Source: Larsenimonas rhizosphaerae (lineage in GTDB: Bacteria > Pseudomonadota > Gammaproteobacteria > Pseudomonadales > Halomonadaceae). Taken from it: DNA of 64,000 bases. Below, in pieces: positions 30,152 through 39,918 of the stretch. The notes under the pieces are model-generated. The model was not told the DNA's origin. It saw nothing but the letters and a program-made list of their open reading frames with translations, and did no database searches. The stretch's first letter is position 1; every line of letters starts with the position of its first letter. Location of the stretch: positions 90,200 to 154,199 of the forward strand of contig NZ_JAMLJK010000005.1 in assembly GCF_023700005.1 (NCBI RefSeq). The letters run 5' to 3'. The position numbers and the translations under genes were made by a program.

Positions 30152-31609
30152 TCAGGGAATATTCAGTACCTGTCCGACCCGCAATACGCTGGACGACAGC
30201 TGGTTGGCCTGGCGCAGGGCAACCAGAGAGACATTGTAACGCGAGGCTATCGAGGACAGGGTGTCACCGGAGCGGACACGGTATTCATCACGTGCCCCGC
30301 CACGGCTCTGGTCACGCTGCCAGGCTATCAGGCTATCAGGGGGCGGCTGGCGCTCGAAATGGGCTTTGATGCCGCTGTAGACGGCATTCATCAACTGCGT
30401 CTGATGAGACGGACTTTGCAGCAGCCGCTCTTCGGTCTGGTTGGTAATGAATCCGGTTTCAATCAGCAGTGACGGAATGTCCGGAGACTTCAACACCACA
30501 AAGCCTGCCTGCTCGACACGGCCGTGCCTGATCTTGTTGACGCGTTTGATCTGGCGCAGCACATCGCTGCCCGCCCCCAGCGAATCATTGATGGTGGCCG
30601 TCATGCTCAGGTCCAGCAATACTCCCCGAAGCATTCGGTCCTTGTCACCCAGGCTAAGATCACCGCCCACACCACCAATCAGATCGGAGTCGTTTTCGCT
30701 TTTGGCCAGCCAGCGAGCCGATTCCGAGGTCGCGCCGTGCTGGGACAGCGCAAATACGGAGCTGCCGCGAGGCGAACTGGAACGCGCGGCGTCCGCATGA
30801 ATAGAGACAAAGAAGTCGGCATGGTGATTACGCGCAATATCCGTCCGGCCACGCAGGGGGATGAACACATCACTGTTGCGTGTCAGGTAGGCCTTGAAAC
30901 CAGGCGTCGCATTGAAGCGGGCGGCCAGGCGGCGGGCCATCTGCAGAACCACATTCTTTTCATATACGCGGTGCGGGCCAACCGCGCCCGGATCCTTGCC
31001 ACCATGCCCCGGGTCCACCACCACGACAATGTCACGACGTGGGTGTGACGTCGCAGGCTGGCGTGCCGGAACAGCAGCCTGCTCGGCGGCGTCTTCCTGA
31101 GCATCCTCCTGCACCTTGCGCCGGGCCAGCGCTTCCGTGGCTGCGTTTTCACGCTGGCGGATAATCGCCTCAATGGGGTCGCCACCGGTAGACGGCGCGG
31201 CGCCGCTGCCCGAGCCACGCAAATCAATCACCAGATCCCGCCCGCCCGAGCCGGCGCGCCATTGCTGCGTGAAGGATACCGGCGCCGTCAGATCCAGCAC
31301 GATTCGCAGATTGCGCCCCTGGCGAACACCGGAGCGCACCGACTTCACCAGCGCACTGTCAGCATTACCGGTCGTCAGCGGACCGGACCGTTGCGTTTCA
31401 TCCAGATCCACTACCAACCGGGCCGGATTATCAAGGGTAAACACCTTGCTGGTCGTTTCACTGTCCAGTGAAAACACCAGGCGCGTTGCACCTTCCGACG
31501 ATGAAACATCAAGCCCTTCAAGCGAGGCGCCACGCGCCGAAAAGGACACGGCTACGCCCGCCATCACGATAAACAGCAGGATGTAATGTACCAGGACACG
31601 CAAGGGCAT
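30152..31609 (-). CDS. amiB: N-acetylmuramoyl-L-alanine amidase AmiB/C type with AMIN and LysM domains
   Basis: This periplasmic zinc amidase cleaves septal peptidoglycan during cell separation. The 485-residue protein has a signal peptide ([20 protein letters not shown]), an AMIN domain (about residues 35-130), a linker, and an Amidase_3 domain with [16 protein letters not shown], the [12 protein letters not shown] glutamate, FVSIHADA and the catalytic-glutamate block [14 protein letters not shown]-terminal LysM repeat follows ([29 protein letters not shown]). The place before mutL is that of amiB in E. coli. Confidence 0.95.
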   Translation of the reverse strand: MPLRVLVHYILLFIVMAGVAVSFSARGASLEGLDVSSSEGATRLVFSLDSETTSKVFTLDNPARLVVDLDETQRSGPLTTGNADSALVKSVRSGVRQGRNLRIVLDLTAPVSFTQQWRAGSGGRDLVIDLRGSGSGAAPSTGGDPIEAIIRQRENAATEALARRKVQEDAQEDAAEQAAVPARQPATSHPRRDIVVVVDPGHGGKDPGAVGPHRVYEKNVVLQMARRLAARFNATPGFKAYLTRNSDVFIPLRGRTDIARNHHADFFVSIHADAARSSSPRGSSVFALSQHGATSESARWLAKSENDSDLIGGVGGDLSLGDKDRMLRGVLLDLSMTATINDSLGAGSDVLRQIKRVNKIRHGRVEQAGFVVLKSPDIPSLLIETGFITNQTEERLLQSPSHQTQLMNAVYSGIKAHFERQPPPDSLIAWQRDQSRGGARDEYRVRSGDTLSSIASRYNVSLVALRQANQLSSSVLRVGQVLNIP

Positions 31610-31647
31610 AAACCTTCCTTAAATCACATGACGCAGAAACACGGTAG

Positions 31648-32109
31648 TCATGTTCCTGCCGACAGGGCCTTGATCACCATTGCCCCGTACGTTGTACGCG
31701 CATCAATTACAACATGCCGCCCTTCCGGCAACACCTCCAGCTGCAGCAGAAGATCAGGCTCGGAAAGCCAGCCTTCGCCGCGTACCGGCCATTCCACCAC
31801 CACAATGGCATCGTCGCGGCCCAGTACATCACGCGCACCCACAAACTCGAGTTCTTCCGGATCCCCCAGGCGGTACAGGTCAAAATGATAGAGCTGCACC
31901 GTGGCCAGTTCGTAGGGTTCCATCAAGGTATAGGTCGGGCTTTTGACGGCGCCTTCGTAACCATAAGCGCGAAGCAGCCCCCGGGTCAGCGTGGTCTTGC
32001 CTGCCCCCAGTTCGCCGTCAAGAAACAGCGTGCCACGTCCCTTCAATGCTTCGCCCAGCTGTTTGCCAAAGGCAACCTGGGCGGCTTCGTCCTGCAAGGT
32101 GATTTTCAT
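31648..32109 (-). CDS. tsaE: tRNA threonylcarbamoyladenosine biosynthesis ATPase TsaE
   Basis: TsaE is the ATPase that recycles the TsaB-TsaD complex in making t6A37 of tRNAs. The start at 32109 gives MKITLQDEAAQVAFGKQLG and 153 residues, the usual size. The P-loop is GELGAGKTTLTRGLL and the conserved SPTYTLMEPYE and VVVEWPVRGEGWL follow. The frame open to 32211 lies inside nnrD. It begins 7 bases after the nnrD stop and is followed by amiB. Confidence 0.96.
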   Translation of the reverse strand: MKITLQDEAAQVAFGKQLGEALKGRGTLFLDGELGAGKTTLTRGLLRAYGYEGAVKSPTYTLMEPYELATVQLYHFDLYRLGDPEELEFVGARDVLGRDDAIVVVEWPVRGEGWLSEPDLLLQLEVLPEGRHVVIDARTTYGAMVIKALSAGT

Positions 32110-32116
32110 GATGTCA

Positions 32117-33616
32117 TTACTGCGGGTTGGCCATTCGTCGCGCAAAGGATGCCAGATCAGTCGCCAGCAAGCCACGCTCCCCCGCATCGGCAGCCGCCTT
32201 GTCTGCCGCACAACCGTGCAGCAACGTACCGGTCAGGGTCGCCTCCAGCAGTGACAGGCCCTGCGCCAGCATGGCGGTAATGAAGCCTGTCAGGGTATCG
32301 CCCATTCCCCCGGTCGCCATACCGGGGTTACCGTAGGGGTTCAAATACACCTTCACCTCCCCGTCACCGTCTTCACCGGCCACCAGCGTACCGGCTCCCT
32401 TGAGCAGCACCACGCCACCGTAGCGGGATTGAAGCTCTCGGACTGCCGCACAGCGGTCTGCCTGCACCTCAGCTACCGAACAGGACAGCAGCGCAGCAGC
32501 TTCCCCTGGATGGGGCGTGAGCACCTGATGGTCATTGTGTGGCGCACCGAGATGCCGTAACAGGTGCAGCCCATCGGCATCGATGACCTTGATGGCCGGA
32601 CGCTGAACGGCGGCAGCCATCAACCCCTGCCCCCAGGCGCCCTGGCCGAGTCCAGGGCCTATCGCAATAACATCGGCCGCATCGAGCAGATCCTTGATGT
32701 CATGCGCGTTACGAGTGGCACGCACCATCAATTCAGGCCGGCGTGTCAGGGCCGGTGCAATGTGAATTTCATCGGTAGCCAGGCTGACGAGGCCGGCGCC
32801 AAGCCGGGCACAGGCCTCGGCAACCATGATCGTGGCTCCGCCATACCCTGGCCGGCCTCCAATAACCAGAGCATGGCCACACTGCCCCTTGTGGGTGCTG
32901 GGCCGGCGGCGCGGCAGGCTGTGTGCAATGCGGTCGCGATTCAGCAATGTCGCCTGCCAGGGTACCTGCGCGATCTGCCGCATCGAGGCATCAAGCGAGG
33001 CAAAGACGCACTCCCCGACATGATCCACTGCTGAGCCGGTATAAAGCCCCACCTTGCGCCCAATAAAGGTCATGGTGATATCTGCACAGACGGCGGCTTC
33101 CTCGACCTGGCCGGTATCGGCATTGACGCCGGAGGGAACATCAAGTGCAAGTACTGGCAGATTCGACCGGTTGATGCAGTCAATGGCAGCATCATAAGGT
33201 GCCCGAAGCGGTCCCTGAACGCCGATACCCAGCAATGCATCCACTACCAGTGCCCCGTCAAGCCGGAGCTGTGGATGCCAGGGCGTCACGTGGACTCCGG
33301 CATCACGCGCCATGTGCCAGGCACCCTGCGCCTCACCGGTCAGATGCTGTGGCGCCTTCAATGCCACCACCTGCACCCGAAGACCGGCCTGACGCGCGAG
33401 CGCTGCCACCACGTAGCCATCACCGGCATTATTGCCGCCGCCACACAACACGCTCAACGAAGCTACATCAGGCCAGCGCTGGCGCAGCAAACGCCAGGCG
33501 GCCATACCTGCCCGGCGCATCAGTTCAAGCCCGGTCAGGCCGTGGTCGGTTATCTGTCGATCCAGCTCTCGGGCCTGATCGGCAGTGTATAAACGAATAG
33601 AACGATCAAACGACAC
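32117..33616 (-). CDS. nnr: Bifunctional NAD(P)HX repair enzyme (epimerase + ADP-dependent dehydratase), GTG start
   Basis: The enzyme repairs hydrated NAD(P)H. The N-terminal YjeF_N domain (about residues 1-215; ELMRRAGMAAWRLLRQ, CGGGNNAGDGYVVAALA, DALLGIGVQGPLR) epimerises NAD(P)HX. The C-terminal ribokinase-like domain (VIGGRPGYGGATIMVAEACARLG; AIGPGLGQG; GGMGDTLTGFI) dehydrates the S form using ADP. I chose the GTG at 33616 because AAAGGAGG lies 6 bases upstream and the protein then starts VSFDRSIRLYTADQ. It gives 499 residues. The frame opens further upstream without family similarity. It is the first gene of the minus-strand supra-operon, divergent from queG. Confidence 0.95.
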   Translation of the reverse strand: MSFDRSIRLYTADQARELDRQITDHGLTGLELMRRAGMAAWRLLRQRWPDVASLSVLCGGGNNAGDGYVVAALARQAGLRVQVVALKAPQHLTGEAQGAWHMARDAGVHVTPWHPQLRLDGALVVDALLGIGVQGPLRAPYDAAIDCINRSNLPVLALDVPSGVNADTGQVEEAAVCADITMTFIGRKVGLYTGSAVDHVGECVFASLDASMRQIAQVPWQATLLNRDRIAHSLPRRRPSTHKGQCGHALVIGGRPGYGGATIMVAEACARLGAGLVSLATDEIHIAPALTRRPELMVRATRNAHDIKDLLDAADVIAIGPGLGQGAWGQGLMAAAVQRPAIKVIDADGLHLLRHLGAPHNDHQVLTPHPGEAAALLSCSVAEVQADRCAAVRELQSRYGGVVLLKGAGTLVAGEDGDGEVKVYLNPYGNPGMATGGMGDTLTGFITAMLAQGLSLLEATLTGTLLHGCAADKAAADAGERGLLATDLASFARRMANPQ

Positions 33617-33719
33617 GCCGCGCCTCCTTTGAACATCAAACCCCCGGTGGTCGAAAGCCAGGGGGCGAACAGGATACACTAGCACTTCATACGCTTCTGT
33701 TCCGACCTCCTGTGCCCCC

Positions 33720-34856
33720 ATGCCCGATACCCGCTCGACCTCTTCATCGTCACTTGACTACGACGCGCTTGCCACCGACATCAAGCACTGGGCGCGGGAG
33801 CTCGGCTTCAGTGACGCCGGCATCACGGATGTGGATCTGGGCGAGCATGAAGCCTACCTGGCATCGTGGCTGGCTGCCGGCCATCACGGCACCATGGATT
33901 ACATGGAAAAGCATGGCACAAAACGTACCCGCCCGGCAGAGCTGATCCCGGGAACACTGCGCATCATCAGCGTGCGAATGGACTACCTGCCCCCGGAAGT
34001 GGAAACCGCAAGACTGTTGGGGCAGCCCGACAAGGCGTATGTCTCGCGCTACGCGCTGGGTCGTGACTATCACAAGCTGATCCGGAAGCGCCTGGATCAG
34101 CTGGCACGCAAACTGCAGCAGGCAATCGGGTCGTTCGGCTTTCGCGCCTTTGTGGATTCAGCCCCGGTAATGGAGCGTGCTCTGGCGATGAAGGCCGGTC
34201 ATGGCTGGTTCGGCAAGAATGCCATGCTGCTCAACCCGAAGGCAGGTTCACTGTTTTTCCTTGGCGAGCTGTATACCGACCTGCCGCTACCGGTCGACAG
34301 GCCCTTTGCCACGGAACACTGCGGTTCCTGCAACCAGTGCCGGGTGGCCTGCCCGACCGGCGCTATTGTGGATGACAAGGTGGTCGACGCCAGAAAGTGC
34401 ATTTCCTACCTGACCATTGAACTGCACGGAGCGATTCCAGAGCATTTTCGCGCAGCCATGGGCAACCGGGTATTCGGCTGTGATGACTGCCAGCTGGTAT
34501 GCCCCTTCACCCGCTTTACCCGTCGCAGCAATGAAACGGATTTCACCCCACGACATGCACTGGATCGCGCCTCGCTGGTTGAGCTGTTCAACTGGGGAGA
34601 GGAAGAATTTCTGGAAAAAACCGCCGGCAGTCCGATTCGCCGGATCGGCTACGAGCGCTGGCTCAGGAATCTGGCGGTGGGCCTTGGCAATGCGCCCTGC
34701 TCACCACAGGTCATCAGCGCCCTCAAGGCACGTCAGGCCTACCCTTCAGCCCTGGTGCGCGAGCATGTCGCCTGGGCACTGAACCGGCACCGCCGAACGG
34801 ACATGCCGGTTGTTTTCAAGTCGCCCATGGCAGCTGCACAGGCGACATTGCCCTGA
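33720..34856 (+). CDS. queG: Epoxyqueuosine reductase QueG
   Basis: QueG reduces epoxyqueuosine to queuosine in the wobble position of Asp, Asn, His and Tyr tRNAs, using cobalamin and two [4Fe-4S] clusters. The 378-residue product has the conserved MDYMEKH and YALGRDYHKLIRKRL, the active-site-like GHGWFGKNAMLLNP, and two cluster motifs CGSCNQCRVACPTGA and CDDCQLVCPF. The C-terminal HEAT-like helices end the protein. It faces away from nnr and converges on orn with a 6-base gap, an order close to that of E. coli. Confidence 0.97.
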   Translation: MPDTRSTSSSSLDYDALATDIKHWARELGFSDAGITDVDLGEHEAYLASWLAAGHHGTMDYMEKHGTKRTRPAELIPGTLRIISVRMDYLPPEVETARLLGQPDKAYVSRYALGRDYHKLIRKRLDQLARKLQQAIGSFGFRAFVDSAPVMERALAMKAGHGWFGKNAMLLNPKAGSLFFLGELYTDLPLPVDRPFATEHCGSCNQCRVACPTGAIVDDKVVDARKCISYLTIELHGAIPEHFRAAMGNRVFGCDDCQLVCPFTRFTRRSNETDFTPRHALDRASLVELFNWGEEEFLEKTAGSPIRRIGYERWLRNLAVGLGNAPCSPQVISALKARQAYPSALVREHVAWALNRHRRTDMPVVFKSPMAAAQATLP

Positions 34857-34862
34857 ACAGCG

Positions 34863-35414
34863 TTACTTCAGATCAAGGAAGTGGGTGCGGTAATACTGCA
34901 TTTCCTCGATCGACTCCCGAATATCATCCAGTGCCTGATGGCTGCCCTTTTTGACAAGCCCCTTGAGGATATCGGGCTTCCAGCGTCGGGCCAGCTCCTT
35001 GAGTGTGGATACATCGATGTTGCGATAGTGGAAAAAGCGTTCCAGTGTCGGCATTTCATACTGCAGGAAACGCCTGTCCTGATGGACGCTGTTACCGCAC
35101 ATCGGGGATACCCCCTCACCGACATGCTCAGCCAGAAAGGCGATGGTCTGACGCTCTGCATCTGCCGTCATCACGCGACTTTCCTGTACCCGCCTGACCA
35201 GCCCGCTCTCACCGTGCGTACGCGTATTCCATTCATCCATGGCGTCCAGCAGACTGTCAGGCTGGTGGATGGCCAGCACGGGTCCCTCGGCAATCAGGTT
35301 CAGATCGCCATCGGTGACAATGGTGGCAATCTCGATGATACGCTCACTGGCCGGCTCAAGGCCGGTCATCTCCAGATCGATCCAGATCAGCCGGTCATCG
35401 CTCAACTTGCTCAT
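34863..35414 (-). CDS. orn: Oligoribonuclease Orn
   Basis: Orn degrades RNA dinucleotides, including pGpG from cyclic-di-GMP turnover, and is usually essential. The 183-residue product has the DEDDh exonuclease motifs: [30 protein letters not shown] and [19 protein letters not shown] with the catalytic His and last Asp. A cyclic-di-GMP-type protein (PilZ/HD-GYP) is encoded elsewhere in the window, but there is no operon link. It is divergent from rsgA. Confidence 0.98.
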   Translation of the reverse strand: MSKLSDDRLIWIDLEMTGLEPASERIIEIATIVTDGDLNLIAEGPVLAIHQPDSLLDAMDEWNTRTHGESGLVRRVQESRVMTADAERQTIAFLAEHVGEGVSPMCGNSVHQDRRFLQYEMPTLERFFHYRNIDVSTLKELARRWKPDILKGLVKKGSHQALDDIRESIEEMQYYRTHFLDLK

Positions 35415-35535
35415 TCAAAAACGCTCCCCTGCAGGGTTTCAGCGAGACCATGGTACGGCCTCGACAGTGAACACATGGTCATTACCATCATTAAAAGCGT
35501 ACAATCTGGCTGACCATTACACCAGCGAAGGGCGC

Positions 35536-36543
35536 ATGAGCCGACGAAAACTGAGCCGCCAGCAACAATGGCGCATCGACAAGATTCAGGCCGAGAAAAC
35601 CAAACGCGCAGCGCGCAAGGAAACCCACAGTGCCGAGAAGGAAGCCAGAGGCGAGTACGGCCCGGAACAGACCGGCCGAGTCATTGCCCACTTCGGCCGT
35701 ACCCTGGATATTGCCGACGATGCGCATCGACTGTTTCACTGCCACCAGCGCGCCAATCTGGACTCACTGGTAACAGGAGACCGGGTTATTTTTCGTGCCG
35801 GCGATGATGCCACCGGTGTCATCGAAGCACGCCTTGAGCGCGACTCCACTCTGGAACGTCCCGATGCCCGAGGCAATCTACGCCCGGTGGCCGCCAATGT
35901 GGACCGCATCCTGATCGTGTTCGCCGTGGAACCTGCCCCGCATCCCAATCTGATTGACCGTTATCTGGTCGCTTGCGAGGCCACCGGTATTACACCGGTA
36001 CTGCTGCTGAACAAGACCGATCTGTTGCCCGAGGATGGCGGGGAACTGCGACGCTGGCTGGCCGAATACGAACAGCTTGGCTACGACGTGGTGCCGGCCT
36101 CCATCAAGGAGGAGCACGGCCTTGATGTGCTCACCCGCCAGGTTCATGAATTCACCACGGTCTTTGTCGGCCAGTCGGGAGTGGGGAAATCCTCACTGAT
36201 CGGTGCCCTGCTGCCCGAAGAGGACCTGCGGGTCGGCGCGCTCTCCGAACAGCAGCGCAAGGGAACGCACACCACCACTACGGCGCGACTCTATCGATTT
36301 CCTGCAGGAGGCGAATTGATCGATTCTCCCGGGATTCGCGAGTTTGGCCTGATGCACCTGACCGAGCGTCAGGTAGCCGACGGGTTCATAGAGTTCAGAC
36401 CCTTTCTCGGCACCTGCCGCTTCCGGGACTGCCGCCACCGCAGCGAGCCTGGCTGTGCATTGCTTGACGCCGTGGAGCAGGGGCATATCAGTGCCTCCCG
36501 CTTTGCAAGCTACCGTCATATCATTGCAAGCCTTGAAGCCTGA
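35536..36543 (+). CDS. rsgA: Small ribosomal subunit biogenesis GTPase RsgA
   Basis: RsgA checks late maturation of the 30S subunit. The 335-residue protein has an OB-fold (GRVIAHFGRTLDIAD ... GDRVIFRAG) and a circularly permuted G domain: NKTDL (G4) comes before GQSGVGKSSLIGAL (G1), then KGTHTTT and DSPGIREFG. The zinc finger is CRFRDCRHRSEPGC. The start at 35536 gives MSRRKLSRQQQWR, the usual basic N-terminus. The open frame back to 35239 overlaps orn and is not used. Confidence 0.97.
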   Translation: MSRRKLSRQQQWRIDKIQAEKTKRAARKETHSAEKEARGEYGPEQTGRVIAHFGRTLDIADDAHRLFHCHQRANLDSLVTGDRVIFRAGDDATGVIEARLERDSTLERPDARGNLRPVAANVDRILIVFAVEPAPHPNLIDRYLVACEATGITPVLLLNKTDLLPEDGGELRRWLAEYEQLGYDVVPASIKEEHGLDVLTRQVHEFTTVFVGQSGVGKSSLIGALLPEEDLRVGALSEQQRKGTHTTTTARLYRFPAGGELIDSPGIREFGLMHLTERQVADGFIEFRPFLGTCRFRDCRHRSEPGCALLDAVEQGHISASRFASYRHIIASLEA

Positions 36544-36566
36544 AGACGCCCTGCCCCTGCATGAAA

Positions 36567-36590
36567 AAACGGCGCCTTTCGGCGCCGTTT
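36567..36590. terminator. Bidirectional terminator between rsgA and the NCS2 permease gene
   Basis: AAACGGCGCC-TTTC-GGCGCCGTTT is a perfect 10-bp stem with A and T flanks on both sides. It serves rsgA (+) and the permease gene (-), which converge here. Confidence 0.93.
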
Positions 36591-36613
36591 CCTGTTAGTA
36601 CCCGCGTGATCAA

Positions 36614-37936
36614 TCAGCCTTCCATCAGCAGCAGGATCGACAGCACAAACAGTACCCACATGGCAGGCTTGACTTCACGCGCCTTGCCCACACCAACCTT
36701 GACGACCACGAACGACAGAAAGCCGAAGACCACACCGTGGGTAATCGAGTAGGTCAGCGGAATAAGGATCATAGCGATAAAGGCCGGAATGGCATCGTCC
36801 ATCTCGTACCAGTTGATCATCCGGATCGGGTCCAGCATGAATACCCCGACCATGATCAAGGCCGGCGCGGTGGCAATGGCCGGCACCAGCGACAGCAGCG
36901 GTGAGAGGAACAGAAACGGCAGGAACAACAGTGCCGCAACTACCGCCACCAGCCCGGTCCGTCCGCCCTGGCTGATACCCGCAGCCGATTCAACATAGGC
37001 GTTGGCCGGGCTGGTTCCGAGCGGGGCCGAGATCAAGGCAGACAGTGCATCGATGACCATTGACTGGCGAATATTGCGAGGCTCGCCATTCTTGTCCAGC
37101 AGCTTGCCGGCCTGACACACGCCCATGAAGGTAGACAGGGCATCAAAGAAGATGGTGAAAAGAATCACGAAGATGAATGGCGCATAGGCCACGTCCAGCG
37201 CCCCCATGATATCCACCTGCATCAGACCACTGAAATCAGGCCAGGCAAAGATACCACTGAAATTGACAAGGGTCGGTGTGCCCAGGTACGCGCTGCCATC
37301 CCCCCACCAGCGGCCGATCGGCCAGGCCAGCAGGGTGGTGAAGATGATTCCCAGAATCAACGCACCCTGAACTCGCCGGGCGACCAGAACCGCAGTCAGG
37401 GCCATGCCGATCAGAAAGGTGACCAGCGGTGCATCCATGGGAGCCATGGTAACGACCGTGGCCGGGCTGGTGGTCAGAAACCCGGCATTGACCAGTCCGA
37501 TGGTCGTAATGAAAAGGCCGATACCGCAGGCAATGGCATAGCGCAGCTGCGACGGGATCGCATCAATCACGTACTGGCGCACATTGAACAGGGCAAGAAC
37601 GGCAAACAGCACGCCTGCCCAGAACACACATCCCAGTGCCGTTGCCCAGGGAATCCCTGCACCAAGCACCATGGTGTAGGTAAACAGCGCATTGATGCCC
37701 ATGCCTGGTGCCACCAGGATCGGGTTGCGCGCATACAGGCCCATCATCAGGCTGCCGAAGAAGCTGATGATGACAGTGGCCGTCAGGGCGCTGCTGAAGG
37801 GAATGCCTGCGTCACTCAGGATGGAGGGGTTGACGACGATGATGTACATCGCCGCCAGAAAGGTGGCTACCCCTGCCAGTATTTCCTGTCTGGGCGTACT
37901 GCCCTGCGCTCTTATTGTAAATAGTTTTTCCAGCAC
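36614..37936 (-). CDS. NCS2/AzgA-type purine permease (GTG start)
   Basis: The 440-residue polytopic protein is a proton-driven nucleobase permease of the AzgA branch (adenine, guanine or hypoxanthine carriers such as AdeP and GhxP). Landmarks are the N-terminal TPRQEILAGVATFLAAMYIIVVNPSIL, GMGINALFTYTMV, FVILFTIFFDALSTFMGVCQAG, and GTSPANAYVESAAGISQGGRTGL. The start codon is GTG at 37936, seven bases after GGAGAG. It may return salvaged purines to the PurA/PurB pathway, but the exact base is not predictable. Confidence 0.92.
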   Translation of the reverse strand: MLEKLFTIRAQGSTPRQEILAGVATFLAAMYIIVVNPSILSDAGIPFSSALTATVIISFFGSLMMGLYARNPILVAPGMGINALFTYTMVLGAGIPWATALGCVFWAGVLFAVLALFNVRQYVIDAIPSQLRYAIACGIGLFITTIGLVNAGFLTTSPATVVTMAPMDAPLVTFLIGMALTAVLVARRVQGALILGIIFTTLLAWPIGRWWGDGSAYLGTPTLVNFSGIFAWPDFSGLMQVDIMGALDVAYAPFIFVILFTIFFDALSTFMGVCQAGKLLDKNGEPRNIRQSMVIDALSALISAPLGTSPANAYVESAAGISQGGRTGLVAVVAALLFLPFLFLSPLLSLVPAIATAPALIMVGVFMLDPIRMINWYEMDDAIPAFIAMILIPLTYSITHGVVFGFLSFVVVKVGVGKAREVKPAMWVLFVLSILLLMEG

Positions 37937-38079
37937 GTTGTTACTCTCCAGCGATGGGTATAAAGCAGACTCATTATATAGATACCAGCCCTTCTGACCA
38001 TGACGAGTTGTCTCAAACCCGGCCTATCCGCTAGCCTGAGACTTTCTGCCTGGCCATTGTTTACCTGAAAGGACCGCCC

Positions 38080-38913
38080 ATGAGCACCGAAGACAACCTG
38101 CTTGGCCTGATTATTGAACCTGATCAGCTGGCGCCACTGCTTGGCGATGAGCGCCTGTTGATCATCGACGTGCCTGCCAGAGGCGACAGCTACCGGGAAG
38201 GCCATGTCCCCGGCGCCGTCTTCCTGGACCACACCCGCCTGATGGCCGGCAGCAATGGCCTCGTAGCCAATGACGTACCGGATGAAGAAGCGCTGTCGGC
38301 ACTTTTTTCATCGCTGGGGCTGACCCGCGACACCCATGTGGTGGCCTATGACGATGAAGGGGGCGGCTGGGCCGGACGGCTGCTGTGGACCCTGGAATTG
38401 ATGGGACACACCCGGTACTCCTACCTCAATGGCGGCATCCACGCCTGGCGAGGTGATGATCACCCGGTAGAAACGGAAGACACCCTACCGACTGCCAGCG
38501 ATTATCAGGCGGAGATCAGAAATGCCGCGCTGGCCATGGATGCCGATGCCATCAGGGAGCGCATTGAAGACACCGACTTTGCCATCTGGGACGCACGCTC
38601 GCCCGATGAATATAACGGCGTCAAGGGCAAGAACCGCCACCTGGGCCACATCCCCGGCGCCATCAACATCGAGTGGACCGAGGCCATGGACCCGGCACGC
38701 CAGTATCGCCTGCGGGATTACGCCGAGCTTGTCACGCTGCTGGGTGCCCGCGGCCTGTCTCCCGAGATGGACATTGTGACGCACTGTCAGAGCCACCACC
38801 GCAGCGGCTTTACCTGGCTGGTCGGGCGCGCGCTGGGGTATGAACATATCAGCGCATACCCAGGCTCCTGGGCCGACTGGGGCAATCGTGACGATACGCC
38901 GATCGAATCCTGA
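38080..38913 (+). CDS. Tandem-rhodanese sulfurtransferase (SseA-like)
   Basis: The 277-residue protein has two rhodanese domains. The N-terminal one (residues 10-135) has DDEGGGWAGR at the active-site loop position, with Asp instead of Cys, so it should be inactive. The C-terminal one (about 145-275) carries the catalytic Cys in VTHCQSHHRSG. This arrangement is normal for thiosulfate and 3-mercaptopyruvate sulfurtransferases. The loop CQSHHRS does not match the classic CRKGVT or CGSGVT types, so the donor is uncertain. Ribosome-binding site is aaagga. It is followed by psd with a 57-base gap. Confidence 0.88.
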   Translation: MSTEDNLLGLIIEPDQLAPLLGDERLLIIDVPARGDSYREGHVPGAVFLDHTRLMAGSNGLVANDVPDEEALSALFSSLGLTRDTHVVAYDDEGGGWAGRLLWTLELMGHTRYSYLNGGIHAWRGDDHPVETEDTLPTASDYQAEIRNAALAMDADAIRERIEDTDFAIWDARSPDEYNGVKGKNRHLGHIPGAINIEWTEAMDPARQYRLRDYAELVTLLGARGLSPEMDIVTHCQSHHRSGFTWLVGRALGYEHISAYPGSWADWGNRDDTPIES

Positions 38914-38970
38914 CAGGCAGACGTTGAATCCACAGGGATGGCATAATGCCCTCCCTCTTTTTCAGACCGG

Positions 38971-39816
38971 ATGTGCATTGTGAATCGCGATCAGCTCTTT
39001 GCCTGGCTGCAGTACCCGCTTCCTCATCACCTGATTTCGCGGCTGGCCGGCCACCTGGCCGACTGCTCGACGCCCTGGCTGAAAAATGCCTTGATCAGAC
39101 AGTTCATCAAGACCTTTGATGTCGACATGCGTGAAGCGGCCCATGAAGACCCCGAGGCGTATCGCACCTTCAACGAGTTCTTTACCCGCCCGTTGAAACA
39201 CGATGCACGCCCGATAGGCGCTGGCGTGGTCTCGCCTGCCGATGGCCTGCTGTCCCAGTACGGTGCCATCGACAATGGTGATCTGATCCAGGCCAAGGGG
39301 CATACCTACAGCGTTCAATCGCTGCTGGGCGGCAATCGGAATGAAGCCGCAACATACGCCCGGGGGCAGTTTGCCACGATTTATCTCTCACCCCGGGACT
39401 ATCACCGGGTCCACATGCCGTTTGCCGGACGGCTGGTATCAACCCGCTACGTCCCGGGACGCATTTTCTCGGTAAATCAGGCCACGGCACGTGAAGTACC
39501 CGGCCTTTTTGCGCGCAATGAGCGCCTTGTGTGCCATTTCGAAACAGAGGCCGGGCCCATGGCCGTGGTCCTGATTGGCGCCATGATCGTGGCCGGTATC
39601 GAAACCGTCTGGTCCGGACAGGTCACGCCAGGTGCCAAATCACCTCAGACAACCCGGTTCGATGATACCATTACCCTGGAGGCCGGTGACGAGCTGGGCC
39701 GATTCAAGCTGGGCTCCTCCGTGGTGATCTGCCTGCCGGAAGGCGTGGCGTTTCATTCGGATGTGGACACCGGTCAAATGCTGCGCATGGGTCAGTCACT
39801 CGCCGTTACCTCCTGA
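38971..39816 (+). CDS. psd: Phosphatidylserine decarboxylase proenzyme Psd
   Basis: Psd makes phosphatidylethanolamine. The 281-residue proenzyme should cut itself between Gly and Ser of [14 protein letters not shown] near residue 250, turning the Ser into the pyruvoyl cofactor; the common motif is LGST, here LGSS. Other landmarks are [35 protein letters not shown] and [15 protein letters not shown]. The first ATG at 38971 gives [10 protein letters not shown]; a GTG three codons later (VNRDQLF) is as likely, since neither has a strong ribosome-binding site. In E. coli psd lies next to rsgA and orn. Confidence 0.96.
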   Translation: MCIVNRDQLFAWLQYPLPHHLISRLAGHLADCSTPWLKNALIRQFIKTFDVDMREAAHEDPEAYRTFNEFFTRPLKHDARPIGAGVVSPADGLLSQYGAIDNGDLIQAKGHTYSVQSLLGGNRNEAATYARGQFATIYLSPRDYHRVHMPFAGRLVSTRYVPGRIFSVNQATAREVPGLFARNERLVCHFETEAGPMAVVLIGAMIVAGIETVWSGQVTPGAKSPQTTRFDDTITLEAGDELGRFKLGSSVVICLPEGVAFHSDVDTGQMLRMGQSLAVTS

Positions 39817-39835
39817 CCCCGGTTCAGCCCTCATG

Positions 39836-39873
39836 AAAAACGCCGTTGCGAATCATATCGCAACGGCGTTTTT
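39836..39873. terminator. Long bidirectional terminator after psd
   Basis: AAAAACGCCGTTGCGA and TCGCAACGGCGTTTTT form a perfect 16-bp stem with a 6-base loop. It serves psd (+) and can also stop transcription arriving from the cytochrome gene (-). Confidence 0.95.
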
Positions 39874-39888
39874 ACAGGTGCAGATCTT

Positions 39889-39910
39889 GCCCGCCCGGAA
39901 GCGGGCGGGC
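39889..39910. terminator. GC hairpin after the cytochrome c gene
   Basis: GCCCGCCC and GGGCGGGC form an 8-bp stem with a 6-base loop, 8 bases after the cytochrome c stop. There is no T run, so it is more likely an RNA-stabilising hairpin that works with the terminator at 39836. Confidence 0.55.
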
Positions 39911-39918
39911 ACTCACTG

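Noticed and set aside
38080..38490. Loss of the catalytic Cys in the first rhodanese domain as an anomaly
   Set aside because: Tandem-rhodanese sulfurtransferases normally have an inactive first domain, so this is expected.
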